Source: Rubrobacter_D sp963840835 (GTDB taxonomy: Bacteria; Actinomycetota; Rubrobacteria; Rubrobacterales; Rubrobacteraceae). Taken from it: a stretch of DNA of 64,000 nt. The stretch spans positions 248,001 to 312,000 of the forward strand of contig CAWJAM010000002.1 in the NCBI GenBank assembly GCA_963840835.1. Reading direction: 5' to 3'. The notes beneath the pieces were generated by a model. It made no database searches. It was given only the letters and a program-made list of their open reading frames with translations, and was not told the origin of the DNA. Each line of letters opens with the position of its first letter. The first letter of the stretch is position 1. Of the stretch, positions 16,522-24,793 are shown in pieces. A program made the position numbers and the translations under genes.

Positions 16522-17352
16522 TTACTCACCGTCTCTTTCGTAACCCTCCCTGTCCGCGCGGTCGCGGCGGCCCACATAAGGCTCCCCATCATCCTCGCCC
16601 GTCTCGTAGCGGGCGTAGTCTTCGAGGCGCTGCCGCTCGTGCAGCTTCGCGAGCCTGTCGGTGTACTCGAACTCGCTGCCGAACACGCCGTGGCGCCTGA
16701 GCAGGTAGAGATGCGCCCCGATAAGAGGCGCTATGGCGGCAGGGAGCAACCAGACGTGGAGGGCGAAAAAGCGACTAAGCGTCGCCGGTCCCACCGCGTC
16801 GCCCCCGAGCAGGAAGTGGATCACGTACCCCCCCACGAACGGCGAGTAGGAGCCTATCTTCATCCCCACAACGGAGGCCCAGAAACCGTCCTGGTCCCAC
16901 CTGAGCAGGTACCCGGTGAACGAGAGGCCGACCACGAGCAGGAGCAGGATCACGCCGACCACCCAGTTCAGCTCCCGCGGGGCCTTGTACCCGCCAGAGA
17001 AGAACACCTGGCCCATGTGCAGCCCTATGAACGCCATCAGGAAGTTCGCCGACCAGTAGTGGATGCCGCGGATGACCTGCCCGAAGTAGGCGTCGTTCAT
17101 GATGTAGCTGACCGAGTTCCAGGCGTCGTCGGTGGTCGGGACGTAGTAGAACAGCAGGAGTATGCCCGTGAGGAACTGCAGCGTTATCGTGAAGAGCACG
17201 GCGCTTCCCAAAGTGTAGAGCCAGGCGCCGCGTTTGGGGACGGGCTCGTAGAGGAGATGCTCCGTCAAAGTGACTATCCCCGTCCGGTGCTCCATCCAGT
17301 CCACTACGAACTGGCTTGCCTCCGTTGTCTGGGTTCTTATCCTGCCGATCAT
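16522..17352 (-). CDS. Cytochrome b6-like protein (cytochrome b N-terminal domain)
   Basis: The 276-residue protein carries the two b-haem sites: the first histidine pair in IHYWSANFLMAFIGLHMGQVFF, the second in YVIHFLLGGD and FALHVWLLPAAIAPLIGAHLYLL. The SFTGYLLRWDQDGFWA segment is typical of the Qo region. The C-terminus extends into a charged tail of about 50 residues, longer than in PetB. With the Rieske protein and subunit IV it should oxidise menaquinol. It follows the Rieske gene by 16 bp. Confidence 0.92.
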   Translation of the reverse strand: MIGRIRTQTTEASQFVVDWMEHRTGIVTLTEHLLYEPVPKRGAWLYTLGSAVLFTITLQFLTGILLLFYYVPTTDDAWNSVSYIMNDAYFGQVIRGIHYWSANFLMAFIGLHMGQVFFSGGYKAPRELNWVVGVILLLLVVGLSFTGYLLRWDQDGFWASVVGMKIGSYSPFVGGYVIHFLLGGDAVGPATLSRFFALHVWLLPAAIAPLIGAHLYLLRRHGVFGSEFEYTDRLAKLHERQRLEDYARYETGEDDGEPYVGRRDRADREGYERDGE

Positions 17353-17368
17353 GCTCGGTGCTCCCTCT

Positions 17369-18082
17369 CTAGACCACGTAGGGCTCTTGCTTGTCCAGAC
17401 CCGGCTCGATGTCGTATTTGTGCCTGACGTAGAGCTTGCCGTCCTCCCTTACCTCGGCGTCTGTGTAGCGGTACATGGCGCGCGGAGGCGGCCCCCCGAC
17501 CCAACCCCCGTTGATGTCGTAGAGCCCGCCGTGGCAGGGGCAGAGGTAGAGTTGCTGCTCCGGAAACCAGCGCACGGGGCACCCGAGGTGCGCGCAGGAG
17601 TTGCTCAGGACGTTCAGCTTGTCCATGATCTCCTTGCGCTCGGACTCCGTAAAACCCTCGGTCTTCTCATCCAGGATGGCGGGACGCTCAGGCTCCCCGA
17701 TTATGTCGCCGCTAGACCCCTGCTTACCCTGCTCCTTGATCGGGGCCTTCCACGAGAGCCAGATAGCGTTCGTCAGGGTGTAGCCCATGTTCGACTTCTG
17801 GGAGTTGGGAAACTCCTTCTGAATGGCCCGCTCCCCGTAGGTCTGCTGCAAGGGGAACTCAACCTTGAAGTGCGCGGGCTCCTCCACGGAGACCTTGGAG
17901 ACGGGGGCTACCTCCACCCAGCCCGAACCCACGTCCGATTCGCCGAGCACGTCCGTCTTGATTATGGGGCTGAGGACGAACGCGACCGGCGGTATCGTCA
18001 GTATTGCCCCCATTATGGTTCCCATCAGGCCGAAACCGATGAAGTCGCTTCTGGTCATGGGATCTTTTTGTAGCTCCGCCAC
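17369..18082 (-). CDS. Rieske iron-sulfur protein of the bc complex
   Basis: The 237-residue protein has one N-terminal membrane helix (around residues 14-38) and a C-terminal Rieske domain with both cluster motifs, CAHLGCPVRW and CPCHGGLYD, giving the 2Cys-2His [2Fe-2S] site. A proline-rich GGPPP turn follows as expected. Between the helix and the cluster lies a long insertion of about 100 residues. It accepts electrons from quinol at cytochrome b and would pass them on. No cytochrome c gene is present in the operon, so the acceptor is open. Confidence 0.93.
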   Translation of the reverse strand: MAELQKDPMTRSDFIGFGLMGTIMGAILTIPPVAFVLSPIIKTDVLGESDVGSGWVEVAPVSKVSVEEPAHFKVEFPLQQTYGERAIQKEFPNSQKSNMGYTLTNAIWLSWKAPIKEQGKQGSSGDIIGEPERPAILDEKTEGFTESERKEIMDKLNVLSNSCAHLGCPVRWFPEQQLYLCPCHGGLYDINGGWVGGPPPRAMYRYTDAEVREDGKLYVRHKYDIEPGLDKQEPYVV

Positions 18083-18108
18083 GCTTCGCCCCTTCTAGAG
18101 CCCGATGC

Positions 18109-19452
18109 TCACCTGCCGAACCCGGTCGGCGGGGGACCCGGTTCTACCGTGTACCCGGGCTGATTATATACCGTGAAAGGCACCCTCGAATTGGATTTCA
18201 TGAACCCCATATTGAGCGCGATCACGGCCGCGACCACCCCGGTCGCCATGAGCACTATCCGGTAGCTCCTCCCCGGGCTGCCGTACCTGAAACGGAGCCT
18301 GCCCCTAAGGTACGTAATGAAGGCTCCGAGCGTGGCGAGGACCATGACCAGAAGCGCTATGTAGCGCATGTAAAGGAAAGGGAACTCCGCGAGCGGCGAG
18401 ATCGCGTACAGTCCTGCCACCGCGGCCACGAGACCGAAGAACCGGATGGGCACGCGGCCGGCCTGGTCGGGATGCCTCTCGGCCCCGAAGTACATGGCCG
18501 CGTTGGAGAGCACGATCAAGACCACGACCAGAATGAGGTTTATAAGGAGCAGGTTCGAGGTGGCCCCCGAGGTGAGCCGCTCGTAAGAGCCGCCGGCGGC
18601 GACGGGGGATGCCGGGTTCTCCGGCCGGGAGAGCTTGAGCGCGTAGACTATCGTGAAGCCCACGAGCGGCTGCAGCATAAGGAACCCGACGCCCCAGGTC
18701 AGCCCGACCGAGCTGCTCCAGTCATAGAAGGACCTGTCCTCGGAGGTCTTCGAGCGGACGTACATGAAGGAAGCCCAGGCTGCGAGGGCGAAGGCGGGCC
18801 AGGAGAGGTTGGCGAAGGTTCTGTGTAAGACCATCTCAGTGAACATCGGGTTGAAGACGCCCCGCACCGCCGTGCCGAAACTCTCTACGGTCGAGGTGGA
18901 GAGAGGCTTGACGCCTGGTCCGCCAGTCACCATGTAGGTGTCTATGCCGGTCATGATGACCATCCAGACCCAGATAAACAGGCCCATCGTGAACCCGAGC
19001 GCGATGTGACGCTTCTTATTGAGCACGCTGTAGCGGTCCCACTTGTAGTAGTAGGAGTACATCCCCCAGAGAGCGAGGACCATGGAGAGCATGGCTATGG
19101 CTATTGCGTAGAAGAAGTGGGTGAAGAGCGAGGCCGTCACCTGCGGGTAGAGGCCGATGAGCAGCACCACGAAGAGGACCGCGAAGGTCGCGCCCGTCGA
19201 AAACGTGAGGACGTTGAAGCGGGCCATGGAGTGGGCGAGGCGGTCCATCCGCGGGCTACCCGTGCGCGCACCCCAGGCCTGCAACACCGGCGCAGCGAGG
19301 GCAAAGCCGACGAAGATCTCGGCCCAGAACATGTGCACCAGCATAGTGAAGCCCGTGATAAAGCGGCCCCCGCCAACGGCCGAGAAGGCGTCCGACAGGT
19401 TCAACTGGGCCAGGAGGTGCAGGCTCGAAGTGGTTGCTACGCCCAAGCTCAT
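18109..19452 (-). CDS. Cytochrome bd-type oxidase subunit I-like protein (first CydA homologue)
   Basis: The 447 residues form about nine membrane helices. His40 (MLVHMFWAEIFVG) and His210 (VLHRTFANLSWPAF) match the haem-ligand positions of CydA. The HR-x3-N-x-S arrangement is shared with the downstream homologue at 14606, showing common descent. The GRQPW quinol loop is absent here too. The two proteins have the same length but are strongly diverged, suggesting a heterodimer in place of CydAB. It lies 26 bp upstream of the Rieske gene. Confidence 0.8.
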   Translation of the reverse strand: MSLGVATTSSLHLLAQLNLSDAFSAVGGGRFITGFTMLVHMFWAEIFVGFALAAPVLQAWGARTGSPRMDRLAHSMARFNVLTFSTGATFAVLFVVLLIGLYPQVTASLFTHFFYAIAIAMLSMVLALWGMYSYYYKWDRYSVLNKKRHIALGFTMGLFIWVWMVIMTGIDTYMVTGGPGVKPLSTSTVESFGTAVRGVFNPMFTEMVLHRTFANLSWPAFALAAWASFMYVRSKTSEDRSFYDWSSSVGLTWGVGFLMLQPLVGFTIVYALKLSRPENPASPVAAGGSYERLTSGATSNLLLINLILVVVLIVLSNAAMYFGAERHPDQAGRVPIRFFGLVAAVAGLYAISPLAEFPFLYMRYIALLVMVLATLGAFITYLRGRLRFRYGSPGRSYRIVLMATGVVAAVIALNMGFMKSNSRVPFTVYNQPGYTVEPGPPPTGFGR

Positions 19453-19464
19453 AACTCCTATTCT

Positions 19465-20169
19465 CTAGGCTTCCCCGGTTCTCTCGAATACCGATTCCCC
19501 CGCCTGGCGTCCGCCGGCCCTGTGCAGGGTGGCCTGGTGGACGGCCCGGGGCTCCAACCGCCTGTCCACTATGTAGTACATCCCTCCGCCGCGTTGCACA
19601 GCTTCCCGCACCGGACGCAGCAGCCGGCGCTCGCGCGTCGAGGCGAAGACGAGCACCTTACCGAACTCGAACTCGTCGTTCCAAGCGTCGGCCTCCTCCT
19701 GGGGCGCCTCCATCTCCATGAGTATCGGGGTGACCCCGACCCTCGTGAGCGAGGCTGCGAGGAGTATGATAGCCAGCGAGGCGAAGACCATCAGCGTGGG
19801 GATGCCTATAGCCGGCGTCGTGATGGCGAAGAAGATGCCGAAGACGATGAAGGAGATGGCGAAACCCAGGGGTACCTCCAGCCCACGCCTGTCGGCCGGG
19901 ATCACGATGTAGCGCGTGCCGTCGGGGAAGGGCTCAGGCTCGCTGGATTCCACGCGCTTGAGGACCACCGTCAGGTCATCCCTGTCTACGCCGAGTTCCC
20001 TGACCTCCGTAACGGCCTGGTTGAGACCGCTCCCATCATCCATTACCCCCACCACGGTGTACCAGGAGCCCTGCTCAGGTGCCTCCCGCCCTTCGACCAA
20101 ATCGCTAACCTCCAAAAGAGGGATCCAACCCGCCGTACACGCCGCTTTCAGCCGCTCTACAGCATACAT
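19465..20169 (-). CDS. Membrane protein of unknown function, first gene of the respiratory operon
   Basis: The ATG at 20169 follows AAGGA at good spacing and is preferred to the longer frame opening at 20202. The protein has a soluble N-terminal half with GVMDDGSGLNQAVTEVRELGVDRDDLTVV, an alpha/beta pattern reminiscent of small regulatory domains that bind ligands. A pair of membrane helices follows (about residues 105-150), then a soluble C-terminal domain (KVLVFASTRERRLL). No cofactor motif is seen. It is 12 bp from the first CydA homologue, so an assembly or regulatory role is plausible but unproven. Confidence 0.7.
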   Translation of the reverse strand: MYAVERLKAACTAGWIPLLEVSDLVEGREAPEQGSWYTVVGVMDDGSGLNQAVTEVRELGVDRDDLTVVLKRVESSEPEPFPDGTRYIVIPADRRGLEVPLGFAISFIVFGIFFAITTPAIGIPTLMVFASLAIILLAASLTRVGVTPILMEMEAPQEEADAWNDEFEFGKVLVFASTRERRLLRPVREAVQRGGGMYYIVDRRLEPRAVHQATLHRAGGRQAGESVFERTGEA

Positions 20170-20283
20170 TGTCGAGTCCTTGCATACTAGACCGTTCCCC
20201 ACACCCCGCGGGAATCTCTTTCACAATCCGACCTGTGTGAAGCCGTACTCATCCCCCCGCCCGCACTCGGGTAAACTGGGGTC

Positions 20284-20958
20284 GTGGATACCAGGGACAA
20301 GAGGCCGCTCTCCGGCGGACGGGAGTACGATCACTACGAGGAGCGGGGGCTCGGGCCCTGGATCAGGCGCAACCCCTGGCTGCTCACGCGGCTCTTTATC
20401 GTCATCGTTTTTTCCTTCGCGGCTTCCACCGTCGCAGCGAACTTCTCCTACGGACTCGAAGGGAAGCCGACCGTCTTGAGCATCGAAGAGTTGAACTCAG
20501 GCAGGCTGCCTGCAGGGACCGAGCTAGGAGACTACGTCCAGGTCAGCGGCACGCCCAACGTCGGTGAGGAAATCGAGACGGTCGGGGTGCCCGAATCCGA
20601 GATAGCAGTCGTCGGCCGCTACAGCACGAACTACTTCTACTTCCGCCTCGACGAGACCGGCGACAACCTCCTTATCCAGACCACACAAGGCGTCCCCAGT
20701 GACATCCAGAGCCCGGGCGAGCGCGTCTGGCGGGGTAAGCTGGAGACCGTGGGCACCGTCATCTTCCACAGCACCACCCAGCAAGGCCTCAAGAACGCCG
20801 GCCTCCCCCGCAACGAGAGCATCCCGGTGATCAACACCGGCGAGACGCCCGAGTACCTGCGCAAAATATTCCCCGCATACTCGGCCATAATCGTGCTCTG
20901 GCTCCTCTCGATAGCCTGGCTGGCCTGGAAAAGGAACAAACCGCTTCTCGGTCTGTAG
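20284..20958 (+). CDS. Membrane-anchored protein of unknown function
   Basis: The GTG at 20284 stands 6 nt after TAAACT (20272-20277), a leaderless-type promoter divergent from the respiratory operon. The 224-residue product has helices near residues 34-53 and 200-216. The extracytoplasmic part between them contains GDYVQVSGTPN and GERVWRGKLETVG, a beta-barrel-like pattern resembling an OB fold. No enzymatic motif is recognised. Confidence 0.7.
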   Translation: MDTRDKRPLSGGREYDHYEERGLGPWIRRNPWLLTRLFIVIVFSFAASTVAANFSYGLEGKPTVLSIEELNSGRLPAGTELGDYVQVSGTPNVGEEIETVGVPESEIAVVGRYSTNYFYFRLDETGDNLLIQTTQGVPSDIQSPGERVWRGKLETVGTVIFHSTTQQGLKNAGLPRNESIPVINTGETPEYLRKIFPAYSAIIVLWLLSIAWLAWKRNKPLLGL

Positions 20959-21262
20959 CCAGTCAGCACGCTTCGGCTTGCGCCTCCGCTTGTCAGCAAC
21001 GCTTCGCCCTCCGGGCTCGCTTTCAGCTTTTTCGTTCGGGCCTCGCTCTGCGGTGTGAGACGAACCGCTGCCTGAGGCAGTAGGGTACGACGCTCAGGGC
21101 GGCGCCCCAAGACGACTTCCTGACAAGGCGCCCAAGGCGAAGCCGAAGGCGCCGTGCTGACAAGCGAGGGCGATAGCCCGATGCATGCTGACAAGCGGAG
21201 GCGAAGCCGGAGCGTGCTGACAAGCGGAGGCCGCAGGCCGAAGCGTGCTGACAAGGCGCCGT
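20957..21262. repeat. Long intergenic repeat R1, copy C
   Basis: The core has the same orientation as copy A and is close to an inverted match of copy B: GCCTCGCTCTGCGG, GAACCGCTGCCTGAGGC, then GGCGCCCCAAGACGACTTCC. Outer arms hold CTTGTCAGCAACGC and several GCGTGCTGACAAGC-type words. The copy begins at the stop codon of the preceding gene. Confidence 0.75.
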
Positions 21263-21304
21263 GCTCTTCGTGTGGCCGATGTTGCGGGGCCTGCTTTCCT
21301 GAGG

Positions 21305-21330
21305 GTTTATGCGTGGCGGGTGGGGGGTAA
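21305..21330 (+). promoter_or_regulatory. Sigma-B-like promoter of the GlsB/Asp23 operon
   Basis: GTTT (21305-21308), a 16-bp spacer and GGGTAA (21325-21330) match the general-stress sigma-factor consensus of Gram-positive bacteria (GTTT-N14-16-GGGTAT). It precedes a run of envelope-stress genes by about 100 nt. Confidence 0.5.
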
Positions 21331-21431
21331 AACGGGCCGTAGTAGCGTGAAGTACAGCATCTGTTATATTGCGTTTGCGGGTGCCGTCGGGTGGGAGCAA
21401 GAGTAGTGAAAGAAGGGGGAGGTGAAAGCGC

Positions 21432-21692
21432 ATAGGCATCGTGGCGTTGATAGTGATCGGGCTCGTAGCCGGCGTGCTGGCCAAGTGGGTCATGCCAGGG
21501 CCTGACCCCGGGGGGATCATTATCACTATCTTGATCGGTATAGCGGGGGCGTTCGTCGGCGGTTTCGTGATCCAGAGCCTCTTCGGGGGGCCCGGGATCA
21601 CACAGATAAGCCTCGGGTCTATCCTCATAGCGACCCTCGGCGCGATAATCCTGCTTGCGATCTACCGGCTGATCACCCGCCGGGCGGTATAG
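21432..21692 (+). CDS. GlsB/YeaQ/YmgE family stress-response membrane protein
   Basis: Small three-helix membrane protein of the transglycosylase-associated (GlsB/YeaQ) family, with the usual glycine-rich helices and the LVAGVLAKWVMPGPDPGG turn. Family members begin with a MGI-like tripeptide, which here is IGI encoded from ATA at 21432. The strong ribosome-binding site GGGGGAGGTG ends 8 nt before that ATA, whereas the GTG at 21441 is 17 nt away. I therefore prefer the rare ATA start; GTG 21441 is the fallback. It heads a five- or six-gene stress cluster. Confidence 0.8.
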   Translation: MGIVALIVIGLVAGVLAKWVMPGPDPGGIIITILIGIAGAFVGGFVIQSLFGGPGITQISLGSILIATLGAIILLAIYRLITRRAV

Positions 21693-21732
21693 CGAGCGGT
21701 AGGATACTGGACACTCTGGAGAAAGGAGAGAC

Positions 21733-22200
21733 ATGAGCGAAGAGAGGTCACAGCAGAGCAGTCCGCTTCAGACCGAGCGGGGCTCCACGAGCATCTCGGA
21801 CAGCGTGGTATCGAAGATCGCCGGGATCGCTTCCCAGGAGGTAGACGGCGTGCGGATGGGCAGCGGTGGCTCCCAGGCCGTGAGCGGCATTATCGGGAGC
21901 ATCACGGGCGGTAGCAGCGGGAGCCAGACCCAGGGGGTCTCGGTGGAGGTAGGCCAGGAGGAGGCTGCCCTCGACCTGACGCTGACAGCCGAGTACGGCA
22001 AGTCGATTCCCCAGCTCGCGGAGGCCGTCAGGCGCAACGTTGCCAACAGGGTGGAGAGCCTGGTAGGCCTGCGCGTGACCGAGGTCAACATAACGGTATC
22101 GAATATCTTCTTCCCGCAGCAGGAGGCCGAGCAGGAGCGGCAGCGCCAGCTCGAGCAGCAGCGCGAGCAGGAGGCCCAGGAACAGCAGCGGGTCCAGTAG
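21733..22200 (+). CDS. Asp23/Gls24 family envelope stress protein
   Basis: The 155-residue protein has the Asp23 core: SISDSVVSKIAGIASQEVDGV, a hydrophilic loop, VSVEVGQEEAALDLTLTAEYG, IPQLAEAVRRNVANRVESLVGL and VTEVNITVSNI. The tail is a Gln/Glu-rich coil of about 30 residues. In firmicutes Asp23 is held at the membrane by AmaP, whose homologues follow here. The start ATG is preceded by GAAAGGAGAG. Confidence 0.93.
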   Translation: MSEERSQQSSPLQTERGSTSISDSVVSKIAGIASQEVDGVRMGSGGSQAVSGIIGSITGGSSGSQTQGVSVEVGQEEAALDLTLTAEYGKSIPQLAEAVRRNVANRVESLVGLRVTEVNITVSNIFFPQQEAEQERQRQLEQQREQEAQEQQRVQ

Positions 22201-22220
22201 AGGGCGAGAGCTAGGTTATC

Positions 22221-22523
22221 TTGGCTGACGGAATCCAACTCGCGAGGGCCGCCTCAGAGGCGGCCCTCGCCACCGAAGGAGTCAACTCACTGGGGCGCGG
22301 CCGCTACGTCGAGGCGGCGACCTACGAGGGCAGCGAGAAGGTCTCGGGTGTGGTGGTCGGTCCCGAGGAACTGGAGATCCACATCGTCGCCCGGTACCCC
22401 TTGCCCCGGCCTATACCACAGATCGCCGAGAGCATCAGGGAGCGTATCGCGCCGGAGGCCGGCGGGCGCACAACCACGGTGGTAGTCGACGATCTCGAGG
22501 TGGCCGAAGATGAGAGTCTTTAA
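22221..22523 (+). CDS. Small Asp23-like protein
   Basis: This 100-residue protein starts at TTG 22221 and carries a reduced Asp23-type pattern (LARAASEAALATEGVNSLGRG, a beta strand pair, IPQIAESIRERIAPEAGG, TTTVVVDDLEV). The conserved order of an N-terminal helix, beta pair, helix and final strand is kept. It may form mixed assemblies with the larger Asp23 protein. Its end overlaps the next gene by 14 bp. Confidence 0.78.
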   Translation: MADGIQLARAASEAALATEGVNSLGRGRYVEAATYEGSEKVSGVVVGPEELEIHIVARYPLPRPIPQIAESIRERIAPEAGGRTTTVVVDDLEVAEDESL

Positions 22524-23076
22524 CAGGATATTCATGATACTGCTCCTCGCGGGCCTCTTCGTGCTGGGCGTATACACGGTGGTCTACGCCTTCGACCTGT
22601 TCGACTACAGGTTGGGCTCGCTGCCCATCTCGGATCTCTCCAGGGGCCTCAAGGACTTCGTAGCCGGCGTGGAGGACGGCAGCCTCTCCGTCATAACGGT
22701 AACCATTCTGGTTCTCCTGGCCGCAATAGGTCTGCTCTGGTTTATCGTCGAGCTCAGGCCTACTGCCCCCAGGCGCGTGCGCATGGGGAGCGGCACCTAC
22801 GTCACCCGCGACGTAGTCGAAGGGGAGATCTCGACGGCCACCGAGCAAGTCCCCGACGTCCTCGGCTCCTCGGTAGGCGTGAAGGCCAGGCGTAGCCCCG
22901 GTGCCAGGGTGGACCTGGAAGCCAGGGTGAGGCGGGGCGAGGACCTCGGGAGCATCAAGTCGGGCGTGCAGAGCACGGTAGAGGGATACCTCTCGGAGAA
23001 GGGCCTGCCCGTGAGCAAGCTCAACATCAGGCTCGTCGAGGCAGACCCCAGGCAGACGAAGACGAGGGTACAGTGA
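22510..23076 (+). CDS. amaP: AmaP-type alkaline-shock membrane anchor protein
   Basis: The 188-residue product has two membrane helices (about 6-28 and 57-80) with the AmaP opening MRVFNRIFMILLL, then a cytoplasmic Asp23-like domain (RVDLEARVRRGEDL, VQSTVEGYLSEKGLPVSKLNIRL). AmaP tethers Asp23 to the membrane in Staphylococcus. The overlap with both neighbours shows a tightly packed operon. Confidence 0.85.
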   Translation: MRVFNRIFMILLLAGLFVLGVYTVVYAFDLFDYRLGSLPISDLSRGLKDFVAGVEDGSLSVITVTILVLLAAIGLLWFIVELRPTAPRRVRMGSGTYVTRDVVEGEISTATEQVPDVLGSSVGVKARRSPGARVDLEARVRRGEDLGSIKSGVQSTVEGYLSEKGLPVSKLNIRLVEADPRQTKTRVQ

Positions 23077-23633
23077 ACGCGTTCAATCGTCTCGTCCTTC
23101 TTATCTTGGCCCTGCTGCTGTTCGCGGTTCCTGTAGTTTTGCTGCTGATATTCTTCGGGGTTATCCCGGCGGACGTAGTAAACCAGTACACGGGGTACAG
23201 TGGCGCCGTTCAGGCCCTCGGCGGGTTCTCGGCCTCCGACCTGACGACGGGAACGCGAACCGTCATCGCGGTCATCGGCGCGCTCGTCGCGCTAGTCGCG
23301 CTGCTCTTGCTCCTCAGGGAGCTCACCTTCGGGCGCAGGGTCTCGAGGAGCACCGTGATGGATGGCACACCTGGTAGGGAGACCGTCATAACGGCCAACG
23401 CCGTGAAGACCCTCGCCGAGAGCGCGGCCAGGGAGGTCGGCGCCGAGTCACCCTCCGCCTCGCTCGCCTCCGACAAGGACCGCTACGTCGTGTTCACGGG
23501 GATAGAGGTTCCATCCTCCGGCAACTACACCGAGCTCGCGGCGAGGGCCAGGGAGAACATAACGAGGGTCCTCGGGGATCAGGGCGTACCCGTAAAGGAC
23601 GTCGAAGTCACGGTAAGAGGAACCGCTTCTTAG
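23073..23633 (+). CDS. Second AmaP-like membrane protein
   Basis: Starting at GTG 23073, overlapping the previous stop, this 186-residue paralogue repeats the architecture: NRLVLLILALLLFAVPVVLLLIFFG helix, second helix near residues 66-85 (VIAVIGALVALVALLLLLREL), and a C-terminal Asp23-like domain ending VKDVEVTVRG. Tandem AmaP copies suggest a heteromeric anchor. Confidence 0.82.
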   Translation: MNAFNRLVLLILALLLFAVPVVLLLIFFGVIPADVVNQYTGYSGAVQALGGFSASDLTTGTRTVIAVIGALVALVALLLLLRELTFGRRVSRSTVMDGTPGRETVITANAVKTLAESAAREVGAESPSASLASDKDRYVVFTGIEVPSSGNYTELAARARENITRVLGDQGVPVKDVEVTVRGTAS

Positions 23634-23650
23634 CGAAAGGAAGGTAGGAG

Positions 23651-23854
23651 ATGGCCACCTGGACCAACAAACAGTGGGGCGCCGTGATCGGGGCCCTTGT
23701 GTTGTTCTCGATGTACCTGATCGGCTTCACGGAGACCCTCGTCGTCGTGCTCTTCGGCATAATCGGTTATTTCATTGGCAAGTACCTCGACGGGGAGATC
23801 GACACCGAGGACATCCGCGCCCGCGCCCAGGGCCGCCGACAGAACGAGATGTGA
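23651..23854 (+). CDS. DUF2273-type small membrane protein
   Basis: This 67-residue protein has two short hydrophobic helices (WGAVIGALVLFSMYLIGF and LVVVLFGIIGYFIGKYLDG) and an arginine-rich tail, the pattern of the DUF2273 proteins usually found in Asp23/AmaP operons. The ribosome-binding site AAAGGAAGG precedes the ATG. It closes the operon. Confidence 0.85.
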   Translation: MATWTNKQWGAVIGALVLFSMYLIGFTETLVVVLFGIIGYFIGKYLDGEIDTEDIRARAQGRRQNEM

Positions 23855-23953
23855 AGTCCCTCTTCTACCGACCCGTCCAAAACGTCGGATAGCACGGTCG
23901 CGAACACGACGCTTTGCCGATGAGCCGTCTCCGAATGTATCCCACGGGCGATC

Positions 23954-24754
23954 ATGCCTGAAGGTAGAGAAGCGCCGGACCGTCTGAGGTCCTGGGGCGA
24001 GGAGCCCCGCTCGGTCGCCGTCCTCACGGACATTGACGGCACTCTCGCCCCCATCATGCCGACGCCGGACATGTCCGAGGTCTCCGACGAGATCAAGGAT
24101 CTGCTCGGGCGGCTAAGCGCCCGGTATCTGCTGGTAGCCGGTATCAGCGGGCGGAAGACGGAGGACGCCTTCGGCCTCATCGGGCTCGAAGACGTCGTAT
24201 ATTTCGGCAACCACGGCTTCGAGATCCTGCGCGACGGTGAGGTCGAGGTGATACCCGAGGCCTTGCCTTACCTGGAGAAGGTCCAGGAGCTGGAGCGCCT
24301 GGCCAGGGAGGAGCTCGCCCCCCTTGGCGCCTTCGTCGAGGAGAAGGGCATAACGACCTCCATCCACTACCGCAACGTGCCGCGTGAGGTCGGAGAGCGA
24401 TGCGTCGAGTTCGTCGAGCGCGAGGGGAAACGCCTTGGCCTGAGGGTCACGGTCGGCCGCGGCGTCGTCGAGGCCCGCCCGCCCATCCGGGCCGACAAGG
24501 GCACCGCCGTTCGTACCCTCGTCGAGGAGTATCGACCCGAGAGGGCCATGTTCATCGGCGACGACACCACCGACCTCGACGCCTTCCGCGAACTCGAAGA
24601 GCTGCGCAAGGAAGGAGAGCTAAGCGAGATCCTGCGCATCGGCGTCGCAAGCGACGAGGGACCACCGGAGATAGAGACCGAGGCCGACATCGTCGTCGAC
24701 GGTGTCGACGGCGTTGGCGAGGTGCTACGGCAGCTTGTGAACAAGCTGCCGTAG
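23954..24754 (+). CDS. otsB: Trehalose-6-phosphate phosphatase
   Basis: The HAD-family enzyme removes phosphate from trehalose 6-phosphate made by OtsA. The 266 residues show the catalytic loop VLTDIDGTLAPI, VAGISGRK, YFGNHGFEI, the KG of RADKGTAV and the metal motif FIGDDTTDLDAF. Length and order are normal. Unlike in many genomes it does not adjoin otsA: a membrane-protein gene lies between, and the two are convergent. A 20-bp-stem hairpin overlaps its stop. Confidence 0.95.
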   Translation: MPEGREAPDRLRSWGEEPRSVAVLTDIDGTLAPIMPTPDMSEVSDEIKDLLGRLSARYLLVAGISGRKTEDAFGLIGLEDVVYFGNHGFEILRDGEVEVIPEALPYLEKVQELERLAREELAPLGAFVEEKGITTSIHYRNVPREVGERCVEFVEREGKRLGLRVTVGRGVVEARPPIRADKGTAVRTLVEEYRPERAMFIGDDTTDLDAFRELEELRKEGELSEILRIGVASDEGPPEIETEADIVVDGVDGVGEVLRQLVNKLP

Positions 24755-24760
24755 CACCTC
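24719..24760. terminator. Perfect 20-bp hairpin at the end of otsB
   Basis: GAGGTGCTACGGCAGCTTGT, a GA loop, then its exact reverse complement. The left arm lies inside the last otsB codons. It stands between convergent genes. Confidence 0.7.
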
Positions 24761-24793
24761 CCAGCACGCTACGTCTTTGCGGGCCTCCGATGG

